Positions 8,042-15,961 of a stretch of 64,000 nucleotides of DNA are shown piece by piece. Within the stretch, counting starts at the first letter, position 1. Each line of letters opens with the position of its first letter. This DNA is from Pseudoselenomonas ruminis (GTDB lineage Bacteria > Bacillota > Negativicutes > Selenomonadales > Selenomonadaceae), in the NCBI RefSeq assembly GCF_008271295.1, contig NZ_VTOY01000003.1, positions 124,001 through 188,000 on the forward strand. Reading direction: 5' to 3'. The position numbers and the translations under genes were made by a program. Below the pieces are notes generated by a model, which saw only the letters and a program-made list of their open reading frames with translations, was not told where the DNA came from and ran no database searches.

Positions 8042-9421
8042 TTATTTTACGCGGTCGAGAATACGGCGGGCAACGTAGACACCGCTGGCACCTGCTTGCG
8101 AGAGGCCGCGGGTAACGCCGGCACCATCGCCGATGGCAAAGACGTTCTTGAGCGTGGTTTCGAGTTCTTTGGAGAGAACAACGCGGGAACTGTAGAATTT
8201 GACTTCAACACCGTAGAGCAGGGTGTCATCATTGGTCATACCCGGGGCGATGTTGTTGAGTGCCTGAATCATTTCGATGATGTTGTCGAGATGGCGTTTC
8301 GGCAGTACGAGAGACAAATCACCCGGCGTTGCCTGCAGGGTTGGCTTCGTGAAGCTCTTCGTCATGCGGTGGGCATTCGTGCGGCGTCCCTTCATGAGGT
8401 CGCCAAAGCGCTGGACGATGATACCGCCGCCGAGCATGTTTGAGAACGAAGCAATGCGTTTGCCGTACTGATGCGGCGATTTGAACGGCTCCGTGAAGCG
8501 GTTGCTGACGAGCAGGGCGAAGTTCGTGTTGTTGCTCTGCAGTTTCGGATCGCTGTAGGAATGGCCGTTGACCGTTACAATGCCATCGGTGTTTTCCATG
8601 ACAACGTGGCCGTGCGGGTTCATGCAGAACGTGCGGACCTGGTCGCCGTAGCGTTTCGTGCGGTAGACGAGTTTTGCCTCATAGACCTGGCTCGTGATAT
8701 GGTTCCAGACTTCGTCAGGAACTTCAACACGGACGCCGACGTCGACGCGATTGTTTTCCTGCTGGAGGCCGAGTGATTCGCATTCGTTGGAGAACCATTC
8801 GGCGCCAGCACGGCCTGGAGCGACAATCAGGTATTCGGCTTCAATCGTTTCGCCATTTTCCAGTTCAAGGCTGTTGTGGCCTTCACCGTCGGAGTGGATA
8901 TGAGCGACCGGGCACTCAAAGCGGAATTCCACTTTGTCTTTGAGGTACTCATACGTTGCCTTAAGCATGTTGAGGTTGTTTTCCGTGCCGAGATGACGGA
9001 CGCTGGCACTGAGAAGATGGAGGTCATGCTGCAGAGCCAGCTGGCCAATGTTGGAATTTTCGGTGGAGAAGACTTCGGCTGGCGCGCCATGCTTCATGTT
9101 AATCTTGTCGACGTAGTTGATGAGGTCCATGACTTCGTTATCGGGCAGGTATTCGTTGAGCCAGCCGCCAAACTGTGTCGTGAAGTTGTACTTGCCGTCG
9201 GAGAAGGCGCCGGCACCGCCGAAGCCGCGCATGATGCTGCAAGGTTTGCAGCCGATGCAGCTTTTTACTTTACCCGTTGATATGGGGCAGACGCGGTGGT
9301 AAATGTCCTTGCCGCTTTCAAGAACCAGGATATGGAGCTCCGGTTTTTTTTCTGCTAGCTCGTAAGCGGCAAAGACTCCTGCCGGGCCGCCGCCAACAAT
9401 TGCAACATCGTACTTTTTCAT
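8042..9421 (-). CDS. FAD-dependent oxidoreductase (COG2509-like)
   Basis: 459 residues. An N-terminal dinucleotide-binding motif (GGGPAG, residues 10-15) binds FAD, and a second FAD contact is at the C-terminus (AIGDGAGVTRGLSQAG). Cysteines C45, C55, C58 and C61 (CIGCKPC) just before GFGGAGAFSDGK could bind a metal or take part in redox. The family is called uncharacterised FAD-dependent dehydrogenase; the substrate is unknown. The start codon is preceded by a good AGGAGG on the minus strand. It has its own promoter and a long leader, and shares a terminator with the MFS gene. Confidence 0.85.
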   Translation of the reverse strand: MKKYDVAIVGGGPAGVFAAYELAEKKPELHILVLESGKDIYHRVCPISTGKVKSCIGCKPCSIMRGFGGAGAFSDGKYNFTTQFGGWLNEYLPDNEVMDLINYVDKINMKHGAPAEVFSTENSNIGQLALQHDLHLLSASVRHLGTENNLNMLKATYEYLKDKVEFRFECPVAHIHSDGEGHNSLELENGETIEAEYLIVAPGRAGAEWFSNECESLGLQQENNRVDVGVRVEVPDEVWNHITSQVYEAKLVYRTKRYGDQVRTFCMNPHGHVVMENTDGIVTVNGHSYSDPKLQSNNTNFALLVSNRFTEPFKSPHQYGKRIASFSNMLGGGIIVQRFGDLMKGRRTNAHRMTKSFTKPTLQATPGDLSLVLPKRHLDNIIEMIQALNNIAPGMTNDDTLLYGVEVKFYSSRVVLSKELETTLKNVFAIGDGAGVTRGLSQAGASGVYVARRILDRVK

Positions 9422-9475
9422 GGAAATTCCCTCCTAAAATATGTGGCCTGCATAAATTCGGGCGCACAAAAAGAG

Positions 9476-9512
9476 CGCAGATTTTTGCTGTTCGGGTGGG
9501 AAGCAATCTGCG
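9476..9512 (-). other. leader hairpin in the 311-base divergent intergenic region
   Basis: Between 9422 and 9732 there is no gene. The region holds divergent promoters for the FAD gene (minus) and putP (plus). In the roughly 127-nt leader of the FAD gene an 8-bp inverted repeat CGCAGATT/AATCTGCG with an inner TTGCT/AGCAA pairing is followed, in the minus direction, by CTCTTTTTG. This resembles an attenuator-type terminator, but the T-run is short. I recognise no known riboswitch. Confidence 0.4.
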
Positions 9513-9554
9513 TATTCAATCGGTTTTTCTTGGGCTTCTCGCAAAACCTTTGCT

Positions 9555-9583
9555 ATTATACGAGAAGATTTTACAGATTGCAA
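9555..9583 (-). promoter_or_regulatory. sigma-A promoter of the FAD oxidoreductase
   Basis: Read on the minus strand: TTGCAA (9583-9578), 17-bp spacer, TATAAT (9560-9555). The expected start near 9549 gives a leader of about 127 nt. Confidence 0.7.
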
Positions 9584-9655
9584 GCTTTTTTTTGCGAAAA
9601 AAATATAAATGTGTACACTATAACAGAAATAGTATAGCTCCTATATAAATAATAG

Positions 9656-9685
9656 TTGCATTTATAAGGCGTTTATGGTTATAAT
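9656..9685 (+). promoter_or_regulatory. sigma-A promoter of putP
   Basis: TTGCAT (9656-9661) and TATAAT (9680-9685) with an 18-bp spacer, about 48 bp before the putP start. Confidence 0.7.
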
Positions 9686-9732
9686 GTATATCATATTGTA
9701 AACCTGTAACATGATTTTGAGGAGGAAAACTA

Positions 9733-11211
9733 TTGACACATAATCTGGCAATCATCAATATGTTTATCTTGTATATTGGTGTCATGATGGCAATCGGTGT
9801 TTACTATTATCGCCGGACGCGTAATATGAGTGATTATTTTTTGGGAAACCGCAAATTGGGGGCCTGGGTAACCTCTTTGAGTGCTGAGGCGTCGGATATG
9901 AGCGGCTGGATGCTGATGGGCGTTCCAGGCTTTGCTTATCTGGCAGGCCTGAATGCGGGCTGGATTGCCGTTGGCATAGCGATTGGAACCTGGGCTAATT
10001 GGCATTTCGTGGCGGCACGGCTTCGCAAATATACGGAACTTGCCAATAACTCGCTGACGCTCCCAGAATTTTTGGAGAACCGCTTTGAGGACACCAGCGG
10101 ACTGCTGCGCATTGTGCCGGCAATCTTCATTTTGATTTTTTTCATCATCTATACGTCCTCGGGATTTGTTTCGGCGGGCCGTTTATTTGAGACGGTTTTT
10201 GGGATCCCGTATCAGTATGCGATTTTTATCGGTGCCGGGGCAGTGGTATTCTACACCTTGGTGGGCGGTTTCCTGGCGGTTTCCCGTACGGATTTCATTC
10301 AGGGGATCATGATGTTTTTTGCCATACTGGTGGTTCCGATTACGGCTGGTATGTCCATGGGCGGCTTGGGCGCAACGCTTTCGGCTATCGACAGTGTTCA
10401 GCATTCCATGCTGGAGCCTTTCACGAAGCCGGATGGTTCCGTGCTGGGCATTATTGAGCTCATTTCCCTGCTGGCCTGGGGTATTGGCTACTTTGGACAG
10501 CCGCATATCCTGGTGCGCTTTATGGCAATTTCCAGCTCCAGGGAAATCAAACAGGCTACCCGCATTGCTATGACCTGGGTAGTGGTTTCGCTGGCTGCCG
10601 CTGTGGCGGTGGGAATGGCTGGCCGCGTGTTTTTGGCTGACCCTCTTCAGGGGACCGAATCGGAGACGGTATTTCTCGTCATGACAAATACCATGTTTCC
10701 GCCGGTGGTAGCGGGGCTGATCTTGTCGGCAGTTCTGGCGGCTATTATGAGTACGGCGTCTTCCCAGCTGTTGGTAGCAGCATCGGCCTTTGCCCAGGAT
10801 TTCTATCGCACGCTGACCCGCAAGGAGGCTGACCAGAAAGAACTGGTATGGATAAGCCGTGCATCGGTTTTGGTCATTGCCTCGCTGGCAATCTTTCTGG
10901 GACTTAATCCGAACAGCTTCATCCTCGATATGGTTGCGTATGCCTGGGCGGGATTTGGCGCAGCCTTTGGACCGGCCCTGCTCATGAGCCTCTTCTGGCG
11001 CCGTACTACCCGCAATGGTGTTTTGGCTGGTATTATCGTGGGCGGCGTAACGGTTCTCGTCTGGAAGCAGCTGGCGCTGTTCGGCCTTTATGAAATCGTG
11101 CCGGGCTTTGTGTTCTCTCTGCTGGCCATTTATGTAGTCAGTCTTTTGGACAAAAAGCCGTCGCCGACGATTACGGCTGTGTTCGATTCCGTCAAGCATA
11201 GTGAAATATAA
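9733..11211 (+). CDS. putP: sodium/proline symporter
   Basis: 492 residues, about 13 hydrophobic segments, a sodium:solute symporter family permease of the inner membrane that imports proline with Na+. PutP-type features are visible: SDYFLGNRKLGAWVTSLSAEASDMSGW near residue 33, GxxxYAxxG-type helix 2, FGQPHILVRFMA in the middle, and ILSAVLAAIMSTASSQLL at about residue 330. The length equals the family norm. TTG start after GAGGAGG. It is monocistronic between its own promoter and a weak terminator. Confidence 0.93.
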   Translation: MTHNLAIINMFILYIGVMMAIGVYYYRRTRNMSDYFLGNRKLGAWVTSLSAEASDMSGWMLMGVPGFAYLAGLNAGWIAVGIAIGTWANWHFVAARLRKYTELANNSLTLPEFLENRFEDTSGLLRIVPAIFILIFFIIYTSSGFVSAGRLFETVFGIPYQYAIFIGAGAVVFYTLVGGFLAVSRTDFIQGIMMFFAILVVPITAGMSMGGLGATLSAIDSVQHSMLEPFTKPDGSVLGIIELISLLAWGIGYFGQPHILVRFMAISSSREIKQATRIAMTWVVVSLAAAVAVGMAGRVFLADPLQGTESETVFLVMTNTMFPPVVAGLILSAVLAAIMSTASSQLLVAASAFAQDFYRTLTRKEADQKELVWISRASVLVIASLAIFLGLNPNSFILDMVAYAWAGFGAAFGPALLMSLFWRRTTRNGVLAGIIVGGVTVLVWKQLALFGLYEIVPGFVFSLLAIYVVSLLDKKPSPTITAVFDSVKHSEI

Positions 11212-11221
11212 TGAGGGATAA

Positions 11222-11256
11222 GATGTCTCCGTGCTCTAAAGCGGGGACGATTTTCC
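11222..11256 (+). terminator. weak intrinsic terminator after putP
   Basis: Stem GATGTCTCCG/CGGGGAC region with a short loop (GTCTCCG pairs with CGGGGAC, one T-G pair), followed by GATTTTCC. The T-run is interrupted, so efficiency is doubtful. Confidence 0.5.
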
Positions 11257-11257
11257 T

Positions 11258-11287
11258 TTGGTAAATTTAAGCTAGTGGCAGTATAAT
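11258..11287 (+). promoter_or_regulatory. sigma-A promoter of the glyoxalase gene
   Basis: TTGGTA (11258-11263) and TATAAT (11282-11287) with an 18-bp spacer, about 38 bp before the start codon. Confidence 0.6.
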
Positions 11288-11325
11288 TATTGACAGGCAC
11301 TTAGTTGAAGTAAGGAGGAAATGCT

Positions 11326-11691
11326 ATGAATTTCAAATTTGTCCATAATAACCTGAATGTATTAGACCTTGAGCGAAGCTTGCAGTTCTATCAAAAGGCA
11401 CTGGATTTAAAAGAGGTACATCGTCTGGAAAATCCGGATTTTACCCTGGTGTATCTTGGAGACGGTGGCAGTTCCTCGCATGAATTGGAGCTGACCTGGC
11501 TGAAAGGGCGCAAAGAACCCTATAATCTTGGGGAAAATGAATTTCATATTGCCCTTACGGTGGATGATTTTGAGGCGGCACATGCGCGTCACAAGGAAAT
11601 GGACTGCATCTGCTATGAAAATGCCGCGATGGGGATTTATTTCATCAGCGACCCGGATGGCTATTGGATTGAAATCCTTCCGGAAAAGTAA
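11326..11691 (+). CDS. gloA: glyoxalase I family protein (lactoylglutathione lyase-like)
   Basis: 121 residues, ATG after AAGGAGG. A vicinal oxygen chelate fold in which the four metal ligands of glyoxalase I can be placed: H7, E55 (HELELTW), H74 (EFHIAL) and E116 (WIEILP). In E. coli this enzyme detoxifies methylglyoxal as its glutathione hemithioacetal. Many Firmicutes lack glutathione, so another thiol cofactor or a related substrate is possible. It lies alone between a promoter and a strong terminator. Confidence 0.82.
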   Translation: MNFKFVHNNLNVLDLERSLQFYQKALDLKEVHRLENPDFTLVYLGDGGSSSHELELTWLKGRKEPYNLGENEFHIALTVDDFEAAHARHKEMDCICYENAAMGIYFISDPDGYWIEILPEK

Positions 11692-11709
11692 GGAATAGCT
11701 ATGGAAATG

Positions 11710-11750
11710 AAATGGTATCAGCGTAAAATCTGATACCATTTTATTTTTTT
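11710..11750 (+). terminator. intrinsic terminator after gloA
   Basis: A perfect 12-bp stem AAATGGTATCAG/CTGATACCATTT with an 8-nt loop, then a T-rich tract. Confidence 0.92.
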
Positions 11751-11879
11751 TATGGAGGAGCAGGGATTTTCGTCATGCATAGCGAAAATTTAAGTATTGA
11801 GAATTGAATAGCCCTAAGAGTATAGGTAAGGAAATAGTGTCACGTAGTCTTAAGTATTAAAAGAAGCAGGTGAGCATTT

Positions 11880-12743
11880 GTGGAGAAAGTCAAAGTGATG
11901 ATTGTCGACGATTCAAAAATCAGTCGGGCAATGCTGGAAGGGAATCTCAAGAAGACCAACTTTGAAGTATGCGCTATGGCAGCAAATGCAGCGGAGGCTG
12001 TTCAGCTTTATGCTGAACACAGACCGGCTGTAGTTACCATGGATATGAATCTTCCGGATGCGGATGGCATTGAATGCAGCCAACGTATCCGTGCAATCGA
12101 CTCCGATGCAAAGATTGTCATGATTAGTGCCATGAAGGATGCCAGCCTGGTGGCAAAGGGACGCGAGGCTGGGATAAGTGCGTTCATGCAGAAACCAATC
12201 AATACCAATGATTTGATTGATACACTGATGATGCTGTGCCAGAACAAGGTAGGGAAGGTTGCCGTATTGCGGGAATCTTATGCGAAACCTTTTGCGCGGG
12301 CACTGCAGCAGGGGCTTTTCAGCTTAGTCGGTGTGCACAGTGAAGTAGAAGTCGAGTTGGATGAACGCCGTTTCCTCGATGTCAGCGGCGTGGCCGTTAT
12401 CATTGGCTTGACTGGCTATCCTGTTGGCCGTGCCATTGTTTCCATGGAAGCGGATACCATGCATAAGTTTTCGATGATTATGCTGGACAAAGAGAGTTTG
12501 GAGGATATTACGGAAGAGGAGGCTAGTGAGTCGGTAGAGGAGTCTGCCAATATTATCGTCGGCCGTGGTGTATCGAATATCAACGATATATTCAAGGACA
12601 AAGAGATGCGCATTACGCCGCCGGGCACAATTTGCGGTTCAAATATCCGCATCGCAAGCCCGAAGTTGACTACTTTCCGCATCGTAGCAAAAACTCGGAT
12701 TGGAGATATAAGCATGAATGTGGGATTTGCGGAAGGAGATTGA
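11880..12743 (+). CDS. response regulator fused to a CheX-like phosphatase domain
   Basis: 287 residues, GTG start after AAGCAGGTGAGC. Residues 1-122 are a receiver domain with the acidic pair D10-D11, phospho-acceptor D55 (VTMDMNLP), S83 and K105 (QKP). Residues 125-285 resemble CheX/CheC: the phosphatase signature ExxN is E221 to N224 (EESANIIVG). CheX removes phosphate from CheY-P, so this protein may dephosphorylate its own receiver or others. It is followed after 4 bp by a stand-alone cheX and then by a chemoreceptor gene, so a role in chemotaxis or surface signalling is likely. Confidence 0.85.
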   Translation: MEKVKVMIVDDSKISRAMLEGNLKKTNFEVCAMAANAAEAVQLYAEHRPAVVTMDMNLPDADGIECSQRIRAIDSDAKIVMISAMKDASLVAKGREAGISAFMQKPINTNDLIDTLMMLCQNKVGKVAVLRESYAKPFARALQQGLFSLVGVHSEVEVELDERRFLDVSGVAVIIGLTGYPVGRAIVSMEADTMHKFSMIMLDKESLEDITEEEASESVEESANIIVGRGVSNINDIFKDKEMRITPPGTICGSNIRIASPKLTTFRIVAKTRIGDISMNVGFAEGD

Positions 12744-12747
12744 TACG

Positions 12748-13212
12748 ATGGATGCAAAGTTAGTGAATCCGTTTGTGGATGCATTCACAACTGTCATGCC
12801 GCAGATGGGATTTCCCGAGCCGAAGCGCCTGAAGATGAATGTTAGGGAACAGAATGCCGTGAGCAAGGGCGTGTCTGTTATTGTTGGGTTTACCAAACAG
12901 ATTCGTGGCAACGTTGTGTATAATATGACTGAAGATACGGCGAAATTCATTGCTTCGACAATGATGATGGGGATGCCCGTGGCAGAGTTTGATGCGATGG
13001 CTCAGAGTGCCATTTCGGAAATGAGCAATATGCTTACAGCCAATGCGGCAACGAATCTTACGGGAATGGGTCTCGAGGTAGATATTTCGACCCCGTCGCT
13101 TTCCATTGGGGAGAATTTTCAGGTGAAGATAAGTGATGCCCAGTATCTTACCGTTGAAATGGATTTGGCTGGTCATGTGGTAGAGCTTGACATTGCGGTA
13201 GAACAGCAGTAA
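12748..13212 (+). CDS. cheX: chemotaxis phosphatase CheX
   Basis: 154 residues. ATG 12748 is chosen over upstream frame because GGAAGGAGA lies 8 nt before it. The CheX signature E91-xx-N94 (SEMSNMLTANA) is present, and the domain covers almost the whole protein, as in Thermotoga CheX, which dephosphorylates CheY-P as a dimer in the cytoplasm. It is the second gene of the unit with the receiver-CheX fusion and is closed by a terminator. Its likely target in this window is CheY (63565-63927). Confidence 0.88.
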   Translation: MDAKLVNPFVDAFTTVMPQMGFPEPKRLKMNVREQNAVSKGVSVIVGFTKQIRGNVVYNMTEDTAKFIASTMMMGMPVAEFDAMAQSAISEMSNMLTANAATNLTGMGLEVDISTPSLSIGENFQVKISDAQYLTVEMDLAGHVVELDIAVEQQ

Positions 13213-13237
13213 GATTTGCATATGGAATTGATAATAG

Positions 13238-13274
13238 AGCATTGCATAAAATTTTTATTTATGCAATGCTTTTA
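13238..13274 (+). terminator. intrinsic terminator after cheX
   Basis: A perfect 13-bp stem AGCATTGCATAAA/TTTATGCAATGCT with a 7-nt loop and a short T-run. Confidence 0.82.
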
Positions 13275-13302
13275 CTATGAGTTCCAAAGATGATGTGTGT
13301 AT

Positions 13303-13322
13303 GCCGGATTGGGGAATCCGGC
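13303..13322 (+). other. perfect hairpin in the leader of the chemoreceptor gene
   Basis: GCCGGATT-GGGG-AATCCGGC, 8-bp stem with a GGGG loop, 8 nt before the Shine-Dalgarno. There is no T-run. It may be an operator, an mRNA stabiliser or part of a promoter: CAAA lies 15 bp before GCCGGATT, a partial match to the sigma-28 layout. Confidence 0.4.
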
Positions 13323-13346
13323 GAGGAGAATCAGGAGGTTAGGTTG

Positions 13347-15353
13347 ATGAGATTAAACAGCCTACGGACAAAATTTTTGGCGGGGTTCCTGCCAATGTTT
13401 GTCGGCAGCTTTTTTGTGTTTTTTGCAATCAGCTACTACATGTCCAGCAATGCGATGTTTGAAAGTGCGGATATGATTTCCCGGGAAATCGGTAAAAGTA
13501 CCGCATTGCAGATTGAAAAAACCTACTTGGAAAAGGAAATGGTCATTGAGGGGCTGGCGATGAACCAGGGAATTATTTCTGGTGACCGTGAGCAGCGCAT
13601 GAAGATTATGGCAAACATCAAGGCGAGGTCGGCTGGGTTTGCCATGCTGGCTTACTCTGATGTAAACGGCAAGGCCTATAGCGAGACCGGAAAAGATATG
13701 GACCGCTCATCCCGTGAATACATTAAGAAGGTTCGCGAGACGAAAAAACCTTATATGACCGGTCCGTCGGTATCTGGTTCAACGGGAAAACTCATTACGA
13801 TTATGGCTTATCCGGTATTGGATAATGGCAATTTGACTGGTATTGTTTACGGCACGATTGAACTTGACGAGATTTCAGAAATTGCGGGCAGTATCAAGTA
13901 TATGGAAACTGGCCGTGTCTATATTGCCGATCAGGAAGGCTTGGTTATCGCTTATGCACAGCAGCCGGATGATGTCGGCAAGTTGGATATTTCCAAGGAG
14001 ACATCAAATAAGACAATCGATAAAGCTTTAGTGGATGGCTACAATAAGGCAATCCAGGAAGATAAGCAGGTAGATACGGAATATACGACTTCAGCGGGAG
14101 TAGCTTCGAAGGCGGTTATGACGCCGATTCATCTGGGAAATCGTACCTGGTTGGCCGTTTCGGTAGCCCCGCTTGATGAAATCCGTGCGGATGCCAATAA
14201 TCTGATTCGCGTGCTGACGCTGGTCGGATTGGTTATGGTTCTTGCCATCGCAATGATCATTTGGGTTGTTTCGGGCAAGATGGCTGCACCAGTCATTTCG
14301 CTTCGTGAGGATTGCCGGATTCTCAACGACGGCGACCTCCGTTCGCGGCCCTTGTCGGTAGATACCAACGATGAGCTCGGGGAATTGGCCCGCGGCTTTG
14401 AAAATATGCGGCAGACGATTCGCGGCCTTATCAGCAGCATTCAGAGCAGTGCAGAAAAAGTTTCGGCTTCGGCAGAAGAGCTTACGGCTGCATCGCATCA
14501 GTCGGCTGATGCTTCGAATCAGGTTGCTCAGCAGATTACCGATATTGCTACGGGAATTGCTAACCAGTCGGAACTGGCTGAGGAAGCGGATCAGGCAGCT
14601 CAGGATATTGCCGGTCGTACGGACAGCGTCGTTATGAATACCGAGGCAATTGCCTCCGTTACGCAGATGACGGTCGAAAGCGTCACCTCTGGCCGTGATG
14701 CAATCAACACGGTAGTTGATTCCATGCAGAATATCAGTGACAGCACCTCGACGGTTAAAACGTCCATTCAGGCACTGTCCAAGAGTTCCGAGGAAATCAG
14801 CAAGATTGTCGAAATGATTTCCGGCATTGCCGAGCAGACGAATCTGCTGGCACTCAATGCAGCTATCGAGGCTGCCCGTGCCGGCGAGGCTGGACGCGGT
14901 TTTGCTGTCGTAGCAGATGAAGTTCGCAAACTGGCAGAGGAATCGGCATCGTCGACGCAGCAGATCGCAAGTCTGGTCGCACAGATCCAGACGGATATGA
15001 AAGATGCCGTCGAGGCCAGTGAGCTCAGTGCTGAAAGCGTTGCGAGCAGCATGGATTCGGTTAAGAGCGCCGATGAAGTCTTCGAGTCTATCAAGATTTC
15101 CATCCAGTCGCTGGCAATGGGCATTGAGGAGGTTACGACGAATTTCCGCAGCATTGCCGAAGGCACGAAGACGATGCAGCATTCGGTAAATAACATTGCG
15201 GAAATCAGCAGCCAGAACGCATCCCGGGCGCAGTCGGTATCGGCTACGACGGAGGAGCAGTCGGCTTCTACCCAGGAAATTGCGGCAGCAACCCGCAGCC
15301 TGGCAGAGCAGGCAGAGCAGCTGGCTCATCAGATTGATAAATTCCGGACCTGA
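13347..15353 (+). CDS. methyl-accepting chemotaxis protein
   Basis: 668 residues; ATG 13347 is preferred over an upstream ATG because CAGGAGG lies directly before it. Order of parts: membrane segment about residues 10-31, periplasmic or extracellular dCache-like sensor about 35-280, second membrane segment about 286-310, HAMP about 311-365, then the cytoplasmic signalling helix bundle with the strongly conserved tip ([19 protein letters not shown], near residue 500) that contacts CheA and CheW. The ligand is unknown. It follows the cheX pair and ends at a strong terminator. Confidence 0.95.
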   Translation: MRLNSLRTKFLAGFLPMFVGSFFVFFAISYYMSSNAMFESADMISREIGKSTALQIEKTYLEKEMVIEGLAMNQGIISGDREQRMKIMANIKARSAGFAMLAYSDVNGKAYSETGKDMDRSSREYIKKVRETKKPYMTGPSVSGSTGKLITIMAYPVLDNGNLTGIVYGTIELDEISEIAGSIKYMETGRVYIADQEGLVIAYAQQPDDVGKLDISKETSNKTIDKALVDGYNKAIQEDKQVDTEYTTSAGVASKAVMTPIHLGNRTWLAVSVAPLDEIRADANNLIRVLTLVGLVMVLAIAMIIWVVSGKMAAPVISLREDCRILNDGDLRSRPLSVDTNDELGELARGFENMRQTIRGLISSIQSSAEKVSASAEELTAASHQSADASNQVAQQITDIATGIANQSELAEEADQAAQDIAGRTDSVVMNTEAIASVTQMTVESVTSGRDAINTVVDSMQNISDSTSTVKTSIQALSKSSEEISKIVEMISGIAEQTNLLALNAAIEAARAGEAGRGFAVVADEVRKLAEESASSTQQIASLVAQIQTDMKDAVEASELSAESVASSMDSVKSADEVFESIKISIQSLAMGIEEVTTNFRSIAEGTKTMQHSVNNIAEISSQNASRAQSVSATTEEQSASTQEIAAATRSLAEQAEQLAHQIDKFRT

Positions 15354-15371
15354 TGGATTTTAACCATCAAG

Positions 15372-15405
15372 GCGGCCCACGATTATGTGGGCCGCTTTTC
15401 TTTTT
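15372..15405 (+). terminator. intrinsic terminator after the chemoreceptor
   Basis: A GC-rich 9-bp stem GCGGCCCAC/GTGGGCCGC with loop GATTAT, followed by TTTTCTTTTT. Confidence 0.94.
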
Positions 15406-15416
15406 GAAAAATATAG

Positions 15417-15445
15417 TTGGCAATGCTTGCGCATTGGTTTATAAT
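15417..15445 (+). promoter_or_regulatory. sigma-A promoter of the DUF1934-argS-rpoE unit
   Basis: TTGGCA (15417-15422) and TATAAT (15440-15445), 17-bp spacer. Confidence 0.75.
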
Positions 15446-15478
15446 AGTGTACAGTATGTTTTTTAAAGAGGTGATAGT

Positions 15479-15922
15479 GTGAGCGCAATGAATCCGGTCA
15501 TTGTTCGGGTACGCGGCAGTCAGCGGGATGACAGTGGGGAAGAGAATACCATCGAATCCATGGCAGTGGGGCGGCACTCGGTAAAGAACGGAAAGCATTA
15601 CGTGCTTTATGAAGATGCCTTGCTGGATGAGAAGGTGAAGACTTCAACGGTGCTGAAGTTCAGCAGTGAAGAAGTGGTAATCCTGCGAAAGGGCGGCGTG
15701 CATCAGGAAATGCGCTTCCGGGAGGGTGCTGAAACAAGCAGCACGTATCGGACACCTTATGGGGATTTGAGACTGTCGATCCGCACAAGCAGACTCCGGG
15801 TGAGTCTGGGATTGCTGGATAATCGTATTGAGGCGGAGTACGATATTGCCATTGACGGACAATATCAGAGCAGCAATACGCTGCAGGTTCAAATCTCAAA
15901 CGACAAGAAACAAAACGACTGA
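15479..15922 (+). CDS. DUF1934 (YwiB-like) protein
   Basis: 147 residues, GTG start 7 nt after AAAGAGG (an internal ATG at 15488 is the alternative). The sequence is beta-rich and matches the DUF1934 type, with a lipocalin-like barrel predicted in B. subtilis YwiB. Function unknown. As in Bacillus it stands directly before argS, 39 bp away with no terminator, which supports the assignment. Confidence 0.8.
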   Translation: MSAMNPVIVRVRGSQRDDSGEENTIESMAVGRHSVKNGKHYVLYEDALLDEKVKTSTVLKFSSEEVVILRKGGVHQEMRFREGAETSSTYRTPYGDLRLSIRTSRLRVSLGLLDNRIEAEYDIAIDGQYQSSNTLQVQISNDKKQND

Positions 15923-15961
15923 AAGCTGCCCTGTCGGACAGATTTAGGCTAGGGGGATACT

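Noticed and set aside
9277-9648. A 123-codon plus-strand frame across the start of the FAD gene
   Set aside because: It is antisense to a clear coding region and runs through promoter sequence; no domain and no ribosome site.
13843-15329. Long antisense frame (over 400 codons) inside the chemoreceptor gene
   Set aside because: The shadow of codon bias in a real gene; composition is Cys/Arg/Asn-rich and matches nothing.
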